A stretch of DNA of 64,000 bases from Cercis canadensis (Eukaryota; Streptophyta; Magnoliopsida; Fabales; Fabaceae), in assembly GCA_003255065.1 (NCBI GenBank), contig QAOA01006013.1, positions 621,408-685,407 of the forward strand. Direction: 5' to 3'. Of the stretch, positions 22,051-35,780 are shown piece by piece. The first letter of the stretch is position 1. Each line of letters begins with the position of its first letter. The notes below the pieces were generated by a model. It did no database searches, was not told the origin of the DNA, and saw only the letters and a program-made list of their open reading frames with translations. A program made the translations under genes and the position numbers.

Positions 22051-25000
22051 ATGGCTGCCGAGTTAGGGCAACAGACGGTGGACTTGTCGACCCTGGTGAG
22101 TCGTGCTGCTCAAGATTCGTTCAGCTCTCTCAAAGAAGTCGTCGATAAATGCAGGGCCTCCGAACTATCTGATACTGATAAGAAAATTAGCCTCCTCAAG
22201 TTCCTTAGCAAGACTCAGCAGCGCATGATCCGCCTCAATGTCCTCGCTAAGTGGTGTCAACAGGTCACTCCGATCCTCTTTCTTTCTTATCTTTTTACAG
22301 TTACAACTTAGAATTCCCACCATTCATTTCATGCTTTCACTTCATTCAACTCAATTCCCAAAGATTTATATTTCTTTGAATAAAATCTTCATTCAATGCT
22401 CTCTATATATCACTTTACTTCGTTGGTTATTGAGCTTCAACGAAAGGGAGAAGAAAATTAAAACTTCGGATTTCTTTTATGTTCCACTGCTCTGCCTTCT
22501 AAATCTCGCTAAATTTTTTCAAGATAGTACTGCCAGGTGACTGAATTACTGTATATTTTTTTTTTACTAGCAATCTTGTCTTCCGTGGGATTAGGGCAAA
22601 CTTGTAGATTCAGATTGTTCTAATTGATTGTATCTTGAAAATGTTAAATTGAGATAACGCGTTAACATGGATATTAGATCGTTTAGTTAACATGAGACTG
22701 TATTTTGGTCATTGAGGAGATGTGAATTGTCAAACGTGTTTTCTTATTTGGAAATTTGAAGTTTGGTTGTTCAAATGACTTCCAATTCCTGAATTTCGTG
22801 AAATGATTTAGCTAGAAAAAGAATGTCAACAAGGTTATAGATATAGAGATGCTGCTTGAGCTGGAAGAAAATTTTAGTTTGTTTGAACTGCTGTATTGAC
22901 CCTCCATGGTATGTGGTTTAGTCTTTGTTAGTTAACAAAGCACCCCCCTTTTTATTTTTGTATGAATGATTGATGAGTAGCTCTTAGGATGGTTAAAGAG
23001 GACACTAATGCCTACCGTTTAATATTGGATAGGGCGAGCAGGACATCAGAAACTACCCTTTTTATGTTCTTCAGTGAAACATGATATGAATTTGGATATA
23101 ATAAAAAAATGCCTTATGTATAATTTAGAATTTGTTGATTTGCAGGTTCCTTTGATACAGTACTGTCAGCAACTGGGTTCCACTGTATCAAATCATGATA
23201 CATGTTTTACGCAAGCTGCAGATTCATTGTTTTTCATGCATGAAGGGCTTCAGCAGGCCCGTGCTCCTGTTTATGATGTTCCATCAGCAATTGAAGTCCT
23301 TTTAACAGGAACTTACCAGCGTTTACCTAAATGTATAGAAGATATGGGTACTCAGAATACCTTGTCAGAAGATCAGCAAAAGCCTGCTCTGAAAAAGCTG
23401 GACACACTTGTACGATCTAAATTACTTGAAATTTCACTTCCAAAAGAAATTTCTGAGATAAAAGTTTCTGATGGTACTGCATTGCTTAGGGTGGATGGGG
23501 AATTTAAGGTTTTAGTAACTCTTGGTTACAGAGGGCACCTATCTATGTGGAGGATATTGCATTTGGAGCTGCTTGTTGGTGAAAAAAATAGACCTGTAAA
23601 ATTGGAAGAATTGCGGCGCCATGCACTTGGAGATGATTTAGAGCGAAGAATGGCTGCAGCTGAAAATCCGTTTTTAATATTGTACACACTTCTTCACGAG
23701 CTATGTGTTGCACTTGTCATGGACACCGTAATAAGGCAAGTACAAACTCTTCGACAAGGAAGATGGAAAGATGCAATTCGGTTTGAGCTCATATCTGAGG
23801 GTGGCACCAGTCATGGGGGAAGTTCAGGTTCTGTGCAGAATCCTGATGGTGAATCTGATTCATCTGGTCTACGAACGCCAGGGCTAAAAATTATATATTG
23901 GTTAGATTTTGATAAAAATACTGGTATGTCAGACTCAGGAATGTGCCCATTTATAAAAATTGAACCTGGACAAGATCTCCAGATAAAGTGTATCCACAGC
24001 ACCTTTGTCATAGATCCATTGACAGGCAAGGAGGCAGAGTTTTTCTTGGACCAGAGTTGTATTGATGTTGAGAAGTTGCTCTTAAGAGCTATATGCTGCA
24101 ACAGATATACTCGTTTGCTTGAAATTAAAAAAGAGCTGGGTAAAAATGTTCAGGTTTGTCGAACAGCAGCTGATGTTGTGCTTCAATCTCATGTGGATGA
24201 ACCTGACATGGAATATAAACAGGTCAGTTGTGTTTTTCTTGGGTTTCTTCTTTTTGGATTCTTAAGTTTATATCTTTTTTCTTTCAGATGTTTGATTCCT
24301 TATTTGGAAACTTTTTCTTTACTTGGGATTTTGGAGTGGCAAATTCCGATGTTGCATTGGTCATCTTTCTTATATTGCTTTTTTGGGGTTCTATTATGTG
24401 CATCTTGTTAGCTGTCGCTCCTTATGGTTTTCTAAAGATCTCTGTGGGAAAAAACAAAAGTATAAACTGAGTCATATGTGTATGTGAATGCTATTATATT
24501 TCAGAGCACTAGGGTCTTCATTTTCCTTATGAAATGTTTGAAGTTGAATGGTAAAATCTATGACCTTTTAGTTTGTTATGTGAAAGTTCATATGCTAGAT
24601 ACTCCATTTCTAGGGATGTCAATTTTGGCTAAGGATGCTTTCTTGAAGTTTAAGGCAAAGGCATTTCATAAGTTGTGCTCTATATTCATCTCTTTTGTGG
24701 GTTGTCTGCCGAAGATTTAGGGTTTCTTGTGTTAATATTAATATGTATATGTGTTTTAGCAAAATCCTATTCACCTTTATATTTTGCCATCTCATGCAAA
24801 TGACAGTTCCAGTTTTGTATGGTTTCAATGATGTTGCCATGTTATGTCTCTTCTATGTATAGTCTTATACGCTGCTTTCCTCCAGTCAATCTTGCAAGGG
24901 GTTTTAGATGTTAATTTGCTTCTGTCTGCAGAAGGAGGATAAGTACTGCACCAACGAATCTGAGGGGCAAGAGGTCTTGCGAGTTCGTGCCTATGGCTCA

Positions 25001-28000
25001 TTATTTTTCACACTTGGAATTAATATCAGGTACCCCTTCTAACTTATACAGATTGTTTTTGCCTAATATTTTTACATATAACATTTGATGTCAGTTTAAT
25101 AAGCTTAACCTATCTGGTTTTGTTATTAAGGAGGGTTGTAGTTTACAGATCAATGATGAGTAATGTGCTTATAGGTTCTTGATGATGCTTATTCATGGAC
25201 TTTCTGTTTGGATTCTCGAGGATACATTTCCATTGAAGTTTACTTTGGAGTCTCTCAAGTACATTTTCTTTTGTTACTCAGGAATGGTCGCTTCCTCCTT
25301 CAGTCATCACGGAATATAGTTGTTCCTTCAGCACTGTTAGAATGTGAAGAAGCTTTAAATCAAGGTACAATGACTGCAGCTGAGGTCTTCACGAGCTTGA
25401 GAAGCAAAAGTATATTGCACTTATTTGCATCTGTTGGAAGGTTTTTAGGTCTTGAGGTATATTTGTTTCTTTGCTCTTTTCTTTTATTATGGAAGATAAA
25501 TTTTTGATCGGTTTGAATTGTCTGAATCCAGAATACTGGCTTCCTTAAGACCTATGACTTATGGGGGCTGAGTGGCATTGCAGGTATATGAGCATGGATT
25601 CAGTACGGTGAAAATACCCAAGAGCATTTTAAATGGTTCAGTTATGCTACTGATGGGGTTTCCTGACAGTGGGAGCTCTTATTTTCTACTGTTGCAACTT
25701 GATAAGGATTTTAAACCCCTGTTTAAGTTGCTAGAGACTCAGCCAGATCCGTCTGGAAAAGATCATTCACCTGATGAACTAAATCAAGTGCTGCGAATGA
25801 AGAAAATTGATATAGGACAGATGCAGATGCATGAAGATGAAATGAATTTAAGCCTAGCTGACTGGGGAAAATTACGTTCCTTTTTGCCTAATACTGCTGG
25901 TCCAAATCAAACTTCTGAGCATGAGTTTCTTTCTGATATTGGGCTCGAGAGTTCTATGCAGATAGCAGGATGTCATCCATCGGGTTTTTCATCAGTAGTT
26001 GATGAGGTGTTTGGACTTGAGAAAGGATCATCTGTTTCTGCATTCTCTGTTCCAAATATCTCTTCATCCCTAAACACATCCCCTGCGTCTCATTATGGTT
26101 CTGTCCCAATGAATCTTCATACTATAAAAGCTGGAATCCCATCTCCAAAGTGGGAAGGTGGTATGCAGATGTCACAGATCAATAATGTAACAAAAGTTTC
26201 AAGTGTTGCCACCCACTATAATGGTTCCTTATATTCATCGGGTAGTATGAAGGGCCCAGTCCAATCTAGTTCTTATGGCTCACTTCCTTCTGGTCAAGGA
26301 AGGAGCACAACTGGGAAAAAGCTATCTGCTTCAAAGTCTGAACAGGACTTGGCTTCCCTTAAATCTCCACCATCAGTTGATACTGGTTCTTGCACCACAA
26401 TGGATGAAGATCAGCTAAGAGTGCTAAGTGAAACATCTAATGATGCTTTATGTGGGAGTCGGTCATCTCGGCTATTATCGCCTCCCAGGCCAACTGGCTC
26501 TCGAATCTCTCTGCCTAATTCTAAACCCAATGGACCTCGAAGTTCACCAAATGGGCCTCCAGTTACTTCTTTCAGGGTTGTGGGATCCAACTCAGGTGCT
26601 ACAACTCCCGTATGTAAGATACGTTCTTCTTGTGTTTATCTTTCTCATGTGGAGTATATGTATGCTGCTACGTATTTTTTTCCTTTTCACTTTTATTTGG
26701 CCATATATGACTACCAAATTGCATCTTTTCAGCCCAGGCGGGGGAATTCACAGTGAATCAGAGTAGTAATCAAGATATCATGTCCAAACAAGAAACCAGA
26801 TCCCGAAAACGAACAGCTTCAGATATGTTGAGCTTGATTCCATCGCTTCAAGGTCTCGAAACCAGCTCGGGAATCTGCAAGAGAAGAAAAATTTTAGATT
26901 CACCTTGTTCTCAACCATCTTTGTCACAGGGGCTTATATCCAGTGAAATGATTCCTAAAGCTGAAGGATACAGTTATGGAAATCTAATTGCGGAAGCAAA
27001 TAAAGGGAATGCTCCATCTAGCATTTATATTGCAGCTCTTCTTCACGTGGTCAGGCACTGTTCACTTTGCATTAAGCATGCTAGACTAACCAGCCAGATG
27101 GAAGCATTAGACATACCGTTTGTTGAAGAGGTGGGTTTAAGAAGTGCATCCTCTAACATATGGTTCCGACTTCCATTTGCCAGGGGTGATTCATGGCAAC
27201 ATATATGCTTGCGACTTGGAAGACCTGGTTGCATGTATTGGGATGTTAAAATAAATGACCAGCACTTCCGGGATTTGTGGGAGCTTCAAAAAGGGAGTAG
27301 TAATACACCATGGGGTTCAGGTGTTCGTATTGCCAATACATCTGACATAGATTCTCATATACGTTATGATCCAGACGGTGTTGTTTTGAGTTATCAATCT
27401 GTTGAGATAGATAGTATAAAGAATTTAGTGGCTGATATCCAAAGGCTAGCCAATGCAAGAACATTTGCTCTTGGCATGCGGAGATTGCTTGGTGTAAGAG
27501 CAGACGAGAAGCAAGAAGAAGGCATTCCAAGTTCTGATGTCAAAGCATCTGGTGGCAAAGTGTCTTCTGATACTGCTGATAAGCTTTCAGAACAGATGAG
27601 AAGGGCATTCAGAATTGAGGCAGTTGGATTGATGAGCTTGTGGTTTAGCTTTGGTTCAAGTGTCCTTGCTCGTTTTGTTGTAGAGTGGGAATCGGGTAAG
27701 GAGGGTTGCACAATGCATGTATCTCCTGACCAACTTTGGCCTCATACCAAGGTTTGTTAGTTTCTCCTCAACTGATTACTGTTTGTTCGTTTTTGTTTTA
27801 CCCATTCTGTTTATGTTGGTGTTGGTGGTAGCTGCATATTCTTGTCTCATGCTTTGGTATACTAATAATTATGTGAGATTAGGCAATATTTTCTACATTA
27901 TTTAGTCATGATCTTTGGCTTCATTTTGGTGTTTTGGTATGTTGTGCTTGATTCATTACCACCTTTGTTTTTTTCCCTTGTATATTATATTAATTAATAC

Positions 28001-30801
28001 ATTTGATCTGCAAAGGTATCAGTTTTCTTTCTACTGAAGTAGATCCATTTACTTATTTACTCTTTAAGATCTTTGCAATCCTGTTGGTGAAATTCCAGTG
28101 GAACAACTTCTTTTGTCAGCTGATGATGCTATATAAACTTATGCCTTCTTTTCTGCTGATGTGTGATAACGTTTGATGCCATTTTCCATCCTTGAATTTT
28201 GAGGGCAAGAAACAAGTTGACTTAATGTGAAGCTGTCTTATGTCATCTACCCCCCCCNCCCCCCCCACAACTACAAAACAAAAAAGAAGATAAATCCTTG
28301 CATGCTTGTATTTTATGCAGTTTCTAGAAGATTTTATAAATGGAGCTGAAGTTTCATCACTTTTGGACTGCATTCGGCTGACTGCGGGACCCTTGCATGC
28401 TCTGGCAGCTGCCACCAGGCCGGCACGAGCTGGTCCTGTTCCAGGGGTTCCTGGGGTTGCAGCAGCCCTATCTTCTATCCCTAAACAGACTGGTTATATA
28501 CCACCGCAGGGACTGTTAGGTAGTTCAACCACAAATATTGGCCAGGCTACTTCTGGTCCTGTGGGTAATGCTGTTACATCTGCTGCTAGTGGGTCTCTCA
28601 CAAATTCAAACCTTGCAATGTTAGCTGCTGCTGGGCGAGGTGGCCCAGGCATTGTTCCAAGTTCACTCTTGCCCATTGATGTCTCTGTTGTGCTACGTGG
28701 TCCCTACTGGATACGAATCATATACAGGAAACAGTTTGCTGTTGACATGCGTTGCTTTGCAGGAGATCAGGTGTGGTTGCAGCCTGCAACACCACCCAAA
28801 GAGGGTCGTCCTTCTGGGGGGTCTTTACCATGTCCACAGTTTCGGCCTTTCATCATGGAACATGTTGCACAAGAATTGAATGGTTTAGATCCTAATTTCA
28901 CTGGACAACAGGCAGGTGGACTGGCAAATTCAAACAATCCAAACCCTGGTTCAGGGTCCCAGTTGCCAGCTGCAAATGGAAGTAGAATGAACCTACCTAC
29001 TTCTGCTGCAATGTCTAGGACGGGAAATCAAGTAGCTGGATTAAACCGTGTGGGAAATGCATTGTCAGGATCTTCAAGTTTAGCTATGATGACATCAGCA
29101 GTTTCTTTACGTAGGTCGCCAGGAACAGGAGTCCCTGCCCATGTTAGAGGTGAGCTGAACACAGCTATTATTGGCCTTGGTGATGATGGGGGATATGGAG
29201 GTGGTTGGGTTCCTCTTGTTGCCCTTAAGAAGGTTCTGAGAGGTATTCTGAAGTATCTTGGAGTGCTATGGCTATTTGCCCAGTTACCAGATCTTTTGAA
29301 AGAGATCCTAGGGTCTCTTTTGAAGGAAAATGAAGGTGCACTTTTGAACTTGGACCCAGAGCAGCCCGCTTTGCGCTTTTTTGTCGGGTTAGTTAACTTT
29401 TTTATCCCTGCTGTAGTTCCCCCTTCCTTGAAAGTTCTGATAATTTTACTTCTCTTCTGCTGTGTGTTCTGGTCTTTTGTGATCTTGCTAGATGCAAGGA
29501 CTCATACCATCTTTATGCCCTTCCATAGCTAACCAAAAAAAAGAAAAAGAAAAAGAAAAAAATAGGGGAAAGAAGATGAAAAAAGAAAACAAAACATGGC
29601 CAATCACAGATATATCACTGATCCCATAGTATGATGCCCTTCTTTATTGTTCAATTTATGTACTGTATATCTTTAAAAGTTTTCACACACCATGGTTATT
29701 TTGCCTTATGCACATATGTAATCCATTCAGGTGTTTTCTCATGCGAAAATAGCCTTTCAATTGTCATAAATGGGACAAGTATGTAATTGTCTTATATATC
29801 AATTTTTCTTATTTGGGCTCCTTTCAATTTGATACAACAAATTATTTCTATGTTAGTAATTATTATGCATGTTGGTACATAGTATGACTTATTAGCTGTG
29901 CATACTCGGGCTCTTTCTAATTGATGATTGATGTTCCATTTATTTGGGACAACTAAACAGAAATGCTATCCTTTCATCTTATTGTATGTCTTTTTGCAGG
30001 GGCTATGTATTTGCTGTCAGTGTCCACCGAGTTCAGCTTCTACTTCAGGTTCTAAGTGTGAAACGCTTTCATCATCAACAGCAGCAACAACAACAAAACT
30101 CCAACACTGCACAAGAGGAATTAACTCAATCTGAAATAGGTGAAATATGTGACTACTTCAGCCGCCGGGTTGCATCAGAGCCCTATGATGCTTCTCGTGT
30201 TGCATCATTCATAATTCTTCTCACCTTACCCATATCAGTTCTGAGAGATTTCTTGAAATTAATAGCTTGGAAAAAGGGATTAGCCCAGGCACAAGTTGGA
30301 GATGTGGCTCCAGCTCAGAAACCACGGATTGAATTGTGTCTTGAAAACCATGCTGGGTTAAATATGGATGAGAACTCTGAAAACTCATCTGCATCCAGGA
30401 GTAACATTCATTATGATCGTCCACATAATTCTGTTGATTTTGCATTGACTGTTGTGCTTGATCCTGCTCACATCCCTCACATCAATGCTGTTGGCGGTGC
30501 TGCTTGGTTGCCTTACTGTGTTTCTGTGAGATTGAGATATTCATTTGGTGAAAGTCCTACTGTATCCTTTCTTGGCATGGATGGAAGCCATGGAGGTAGA
30601 GCTTGCTGGTTGCGTGTCGATGATTGGGAGAAATGTAAACAGAGGGTGGCGCGAACAGTGGAACATAGTGGGAGTTCAGTAGCAGATGTAAGTCAAGGTA
30701 GGTTGAAGTTAGTTGCAGACAATGTGCAAAGAACCCTGCACTTGTGCCTTCAAGGGTTAAGAGATGGTAGCGGGGTTACAGCCAGCTCTGGAGCAACGTG
30801 A
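22051..30801 (+). CDS. MED14: Mediator complex subunit MED14 (STRUWWELPETER)
   Basis: Eight coding exons: 22051-22263, 23146-24222, 24932-25029, 25282-25456, 25584-26613, 26733-27751, 28321-29387 and 30000-30801. All phases join, giving about 1826 residues, close to plant MED14 (Arabidopsis SWP is about 1700). The N-terminal region (LGQQTVDLSTLVSRAAQDSF through LTGTYQRLPKCI) is the conserved MED14 domain. The middle is Ser/Pro-rich and disordered, with an NLS-like KQETRSRKRTASD. The C-terminal third contains a Gly/Ala-rich stretch and a short polyQ (HHQQQQQQQ). The exon 5 donor is ambiguous (CCC|GTATGT or GTAT|GTAAGA); only the second keeps the frame. MED14 is the backbone subunit joining Mediator head, middle and tail, and in Arabidopsis it controls cell number and defence and hormone transcription. 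An N at 28258 lies in a C-run in intron 6. Confidence 0.97.
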
Positions 30802-32190
30802 TTGTTTAGTTACTAGCAGCAGTGACATATATTAGTTGGGTTAGTGCTAGCAGCATTGCATTTTAGTTTACTGTGATAAAGAAAAAAATCTACACTGAGT
30901 TAAGCATGTCTTCATTGTGGCATGCATCTCTTATTCTCATAGGATATGCAGTTCTATTGCAGATGAACTTGCAGTGATGGAGCAAATGATATGGTGGTGA
31001 CAGATGATGTTTTTTTAATAAAATTGTAAAACATACCGGACAAGTTTGCAAGGAGATTGACAGATAATCTGAGATTTTCTGGCATAGACTTAGGTTTACT
31101 AACCAAGGCTTGTCATGAGCATTTGATTCTTCCCAGGTCAAGGATGTTAAAATTTAGGTTGTACAATATCTTGCCGATAGTGTGTACTGTATCGTGGTTG
31201 GGAGGTGACTTTTCTTGTACAGATAACACTTAGTGATCAGATTTGTAAAGGAAATTTGTTATGCTGGAAATGTATACCAATCCACATTTGGAAGATGCTG
31301 AAAGTTTTCTTGATTAGTCTTGATTCAACTTTAATTTTAAATTCATTTTTTTCCAGTAGCTTCCCGCGTCTGTCGTTGCTGCAATACCTCGATTTGAACA
31401 TGCTATAGATGTTATTTATGCGGTGTAGTGCAGTTATTATCGTTGCATATTGAACATCATCTGGTAAGTTAGCTTCCACCGCAGGGATGGAAGGAAAAGT
31501 TACTTAAGACAGTTCTTGGTAAGGAAGACACGATTGTCTCTTACTTTTTGACCTACAGGATTCTTTCGGCTTTAGGTATAAGGACGGAAATGTTCCACCT
31601 ATTATGTTGCTCTTAGGAACCGCGACACACCGAAGCGTCTATTTTTCATGAATACTTATTACAAAACGCAACAACTGAAAAAAATTAATACCTGAAGGCA
31701 AAAATGAGGTAGAATTTTCAAAAATGCATATTCCAATTATACAAGGAAATAATTCAATCCCTTCAAACAAGGTATAAGATTTCTAGAGCATCTTCACTAT
31801 TTCTATTTGCCCGGAGAAGATGAACCATCACGGTGTAATAGGCAAAAAGGCAGTCCCTCAAATGAGTTGTAAATAAGTCACATTACGTAGAGCTTAGAGC
31901 TTGGTAACTACCGAAAGTCAAAAAATGCAGGAGGAAGGGCAATCATCTTGCTATACTTAGAACAAATTTCGACACAATTTCAAGATGACATGAATATATA
32001 GGAAGTCAAACAGTAGAAAGCTATTATGCTTTACTAGCGTTGTGCGCTAAAGTATATCAATAGGAAAACTACTGGCAAGGACAACACATGGTTTGGGTAA
32101 GAAAAAATAGCTGAAAAACTCCTCATCTTTTTTGTCAAAAGCAGACCAAAATTCATCATCATCTCTGGATGAACACTTGTCAACCTTGTG
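30802..32190. other. Convergent 3' regions of MED14 and the PPR gene
   Basis: This stretch lies between the stop codons of two convergent genes and should hold both 3' untranslated regions. I see no further gene, RNA or repeat. Confidence 0.5.
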
Positions 32191-34158
32191 TTAACACAGG
32201 TCCAACGAAAACAGCAACAAATCTGATAGAGTCCCACCACAATCTTTCATTTCCCTATTTAGACAACTCAAAATATGCCGCATCTCTTCCCGTTTTTTAA
32301 GTTGCTTATCTGATACCATAAAATCATGAATAACACCACCAATGGCAACATTACTGCGACCTACTGTCTTCCTTAATCCCCTGCTTTCCATGATTTCTCT
32401 AATCTGGTCTGAATAATTCCATCTCCCACATGCAGCATAAACGTTCGATAGCAAAATATATCCACCTTCTTTATCAGCTTCTAAGTTTAGCAACTCTCTC
32501 AACGCCATCTCTGCTAGTTCCACATTTCCGTGAGCCCTGCAAGCACTCAGCATTGCCCCCCAAATAGATCGACTTGGTTTTATAGGCATCTTGTCAATCA
32601 CATCTTTAGCCTCAGCCAACCTCCCTGATCGCCCCAAGAGATCCACCAAACATCCATAATGCTCCACCCTTGGTTCAATACCAAAAATTTCTTTCATATC
32701 GTGAAAATTTCTGATGCCTTGATCTACAAGGCCACTATGACTACAAGCTGTAAGAGTGGCTACAAAAGTTATCTCATTCGGCACTGCAACCTTCTGCATT
32801 TCAGCAAAGATTTCCAGAGCTCTGCTTCCATAACCATGGAATGCAAATCCAGTAATCATTGTTGTCCACACTATAGTATCTTTCTCACTTAGTGCCCTGA
32901 AAATCATTAATGCACTGTCAATACTGCCACACTTGCAATACATGTCTATTAACGCTGAACCCATAAATGCATCTATCTTCGTCTTCATCCTAATCACCCG
33001 GCAATGCACCAATTTCCCTTCATTCAGCACCCCAATTTCGGCTGCTGCACAGATCAAGTTTAACATTGTAACACTATCAGGTCTTACATTATTGGCCGCC
33101 ATGCTATTTATCAAATTAACTACTGACGAGTAGTGCCCATTCTGAGCATAAGCAGCAATTAAGGAATTCCAAGAAACAAGATCTCTGCTAGGCATTTCAT
33201 CAAAAAATTTATGGGCAAGTTCTAGTTCCCCAACCTTGACACATCCTGCAATCATGGTATTCCAAGAAACAGTATCCTTCTCCACTAACAAATGAAATGT
33301 CCTTTGAGCAAGCTCCAATTCCTTGCATTTCAAGTACATGTCAAGCAGGGCATTGTACAAGATTAAATTTGAAGAACCAATGTAGTTCCTCCGCTGGATC
33401 CATGCATGAACAGATTTAGCCAGCTGTGCATATCCTAGCTGTCCGCAAGACATAAGAAGACCTAACATGGTAAATTCATCAGGTTCAAGATCCAAATCCA
33501 CCATTCTGCGGAATAGTTCTACTGCTTTTGCACAATACCCTTTCTTGGCATAGCCAACAATAATGATATTGAATGACACAGAATCTGGATCAGACATATG
33601 ATGTAACAGCTGAAGCGCAAGCTCCAAATTTCCAATATCCAAATAAACTTTTATGAGAGCGTTCTGCACATAACCCTGAGACAACAAACCTGTAACAATA
33701 GCATGACAATGGATTTGCTTGGCATCTGATACGCATTTTGAGGCACGGAGTAGGTGAATTAGTGTGTGCTTATCTGGCTGTACACAAGCATGGAGCATTG
33801 CATTGTATAGAGCAAATGATTGACAAGTTGAGAATGATAAAGCACAGATCATAGTGTTATAAATGTAGAGATTGGGATGGGGAGTATAGTGTTCAAAGAG
33901 GACTTTAGCCATGTCTAGGTTCTCTGGGTGTGTGATAGCAGAGAACAATAGGAGCCTGCTCATTGGGAATGTTTGACCAATGAGATTGTACCTCATAATC
34001 TGCCCTAAAATTTGCTTGAAGCGATCTCTTGCATTGCATTTCTCAAGTAAAATAAGGCTTGGGTGATTGAATTCAAGGGACACAGTTGGATCCCAGATGG
34101 TCCTGCCACTGTTTGCACCCAAACTAAGGAACCGAATACCTCGTCCATGACGGTACAT
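32191..34158 (-). CDS. PLS-class pentatricopeptide repeat protein, probable organelle RNA factor
   Basis: A single intronless coding region of 655 residues with an ATG at 34158. It shows a run of PPR motifs of the PLS type, recognisable by units such as VSFNIIIVGYAKKGYCAKAV, VSWNTMIAGCVKVGELELA and VSWNSLIAAYAQNGH, and HYGCLVDLLGRSGRLAEA near the end. A C-terminal E-type region follows (YILLSNVYAACGRWNYSDQI ... GRSNVAIGGVIHDFMVSD). There is no DYW deaminase ending, so any editing role would need a partner in trans. The N-terminus is basic and Ser/Arg-rich, compatible with mitochondrial targeting. Position next to MED14 and overall resemblance suggest the orthologue of Arabidopsis At3g04750. 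The RNA target is unknown. Confidence 0.92.
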   Translation of the reverse strand: MYRHGRGIRFLSLGANSGRTIWDPTVSLEFNHPSLILLEKCNARDRFKQILGQIMRYNLIGQTFPMSRLLLFSAITHPENLDMAKVLFEHYTPHPNLYIYNTMICALSFSTCQSFALYNAMLHACVQPDKHTLIHLLRASKCVSDAKQIHCHAIVTGLLSQGYVQNALIKVYLDIGNLELALQLLHHMSDPDSVSFNIIIVGYAKKGYCAKAVELFRRMVDLDLEPDEFTMLGLLMSCGQLGYAQLAKSVHAWIQRRNYIGSSNLILYNALLDMYLKCKELELAQRTFHLLVEKDTVSWNTMIAGCVKVGELELAHKFFDEMPSRDLVSWNSLIAAYAQNGHYSSVVNLINSMAANNVRPDSVTMLNLICAAAEIGVLNEGKLVHCRVIRMKTKIDAFMGSALIDMYCKCGSIDSALMIFRALSEKDTIVWTTMITGFAFHGYGSRALEIFAEMQKVAVPNEITFVATLTACSHSGLVDQGIRNFHDMKEIFGIEPRVEHYGCLVDLLGRSGRLAEAKDVIDKMPIKPSRSIWGAMLSACRAHGNVELAEMALRELLNLEADKEGGYILLSNVYAACGRWNYSDQIREIMESRGLRKTVGRSNVAIGGVIHDFMVSDKQLKKREEMRHILSCLNREMKDCGGTLSDLLLFSLDLC

Positions 34159-35780
34159 AGATGGACATCTAGCAGAGACTCAAAAGTATATCTGAAATTG
34201 AATATTCCTGATTTATATTCAACAGATCATGCACAAAAATATTTGGATCATCCATTAATTTTCTAAAAATTGTGGTATTCCAAATTTAATACTCCAAGGT
34301 ACATGTATGATATCAACAATCCAAAAATATAAATATGAAGGGTCTTCTTCAAAGCCTTTTCTTGTTTGCTTTAATTTTCTAATGAGCTAAATGAAAGAAA
34401 TGTTAGATTTGAGAACCGCCAGCATGCCAATACTTCTGGATCAAGACCATAATTAACTGAGTCTGGAAACATCATTTTCAGAAATTAGTGAAAAACAGTA
34501 TTCTTTCCTGTGACCAAGCAAAGCCACTTTTGTCAACGTATGAACAGCTAGCTCAAATTTCAGCACGGCCGTTTGAAATAAGGCTTCTGCAGGGAGTAGC
34601 ATCCTTGACGTTGATATAAAATAATGCTCGTCCCCTGCAAATTAACAGATGTTTACCTGAGAAATAACTTTTAGATGGCTCTGGAAATTCTGCGAGACCC
34701 ATGACGGTGACAACAGTAGGTCATCAAGATACAAATTAGTGCATATCCATGCAAATTAGAGCATATCCATGCGTTATTCATCATGACATCCTTTACAAAA
34801 TGAGGTCAAATCTCACATAAATATGATATAATATTCGGTTTCATTTAGCCAATGGGTTAAAAAATTACATGACATATACTTCACCAGCTCATGATTTAGA
34901 TGAATCAAATGTTTATTTTGACCAAAAACGAGATGAGATTCATTACGAGAAGAACAACTTTAACTATATAAAGATGAATGAAGCAACCTCCAAAATCTAG
35001 GAGAAATTGCTTTAACCAAATCTAACTCAAGTATGATCCAAATTCCAGAAGCATTCTAGCCGAATTCAACCACTTTACTTCATCTACAGGAGAGTCTACA
35101 TTATTATATATGAAATTCTGGTGTGCTCAATTTATTCAACCCCCCTCAGTAGGTGTGGTTTCGTTTGATGTTGTTACCCTACTCTTTATGCCATTTTCCA
35201 CAACTATTGAGCACACACACAGACTTTTCTTGATAAGTTTTAGTGCGAAGTAATGGAATTCAGTTGTTTTCTGTTAAGACACTTGAGAAATTAGTATAAT
35301 TTCTAACTATACATAAAACAAAGTGCTTCAGAGAGGAGTCATGTAATGACAAAACATAGCACGAGCGAAAATTGATAGAAATCGAGTGAGACGGTGCTAA
35401 AGTGAATAAGAGCCTTAAAATTGGGTAAACATTACCCAAGACTAGAATTTGTGACATTTTTTTCCATTAGTTCCTTCGAACTCACATGAAAATATCTAAA
35501 ATCCCTCAAATCTACCAGGCCAATTCGATAGCTTTTGATGACTTGTATTCAATTAAAACCATAGCGGATTGTCAGCATGGGAAGAGGAAAAACACCCCAG
35601 AAAAAAAAAAATTCACATATTGATGTCGAAACAAAAACTCATTTCCGAACTTCTATTCAATCACTCTAAACACTTTCCATGGTAAGCAACATACATTTAA
35701 AAGAAAAAAAAGATAAGAAGTGATGAAGGCGGAGATTTCAGAGGAAGTGAATAAGATTATGGTGGATGTTTTTTACTTAC

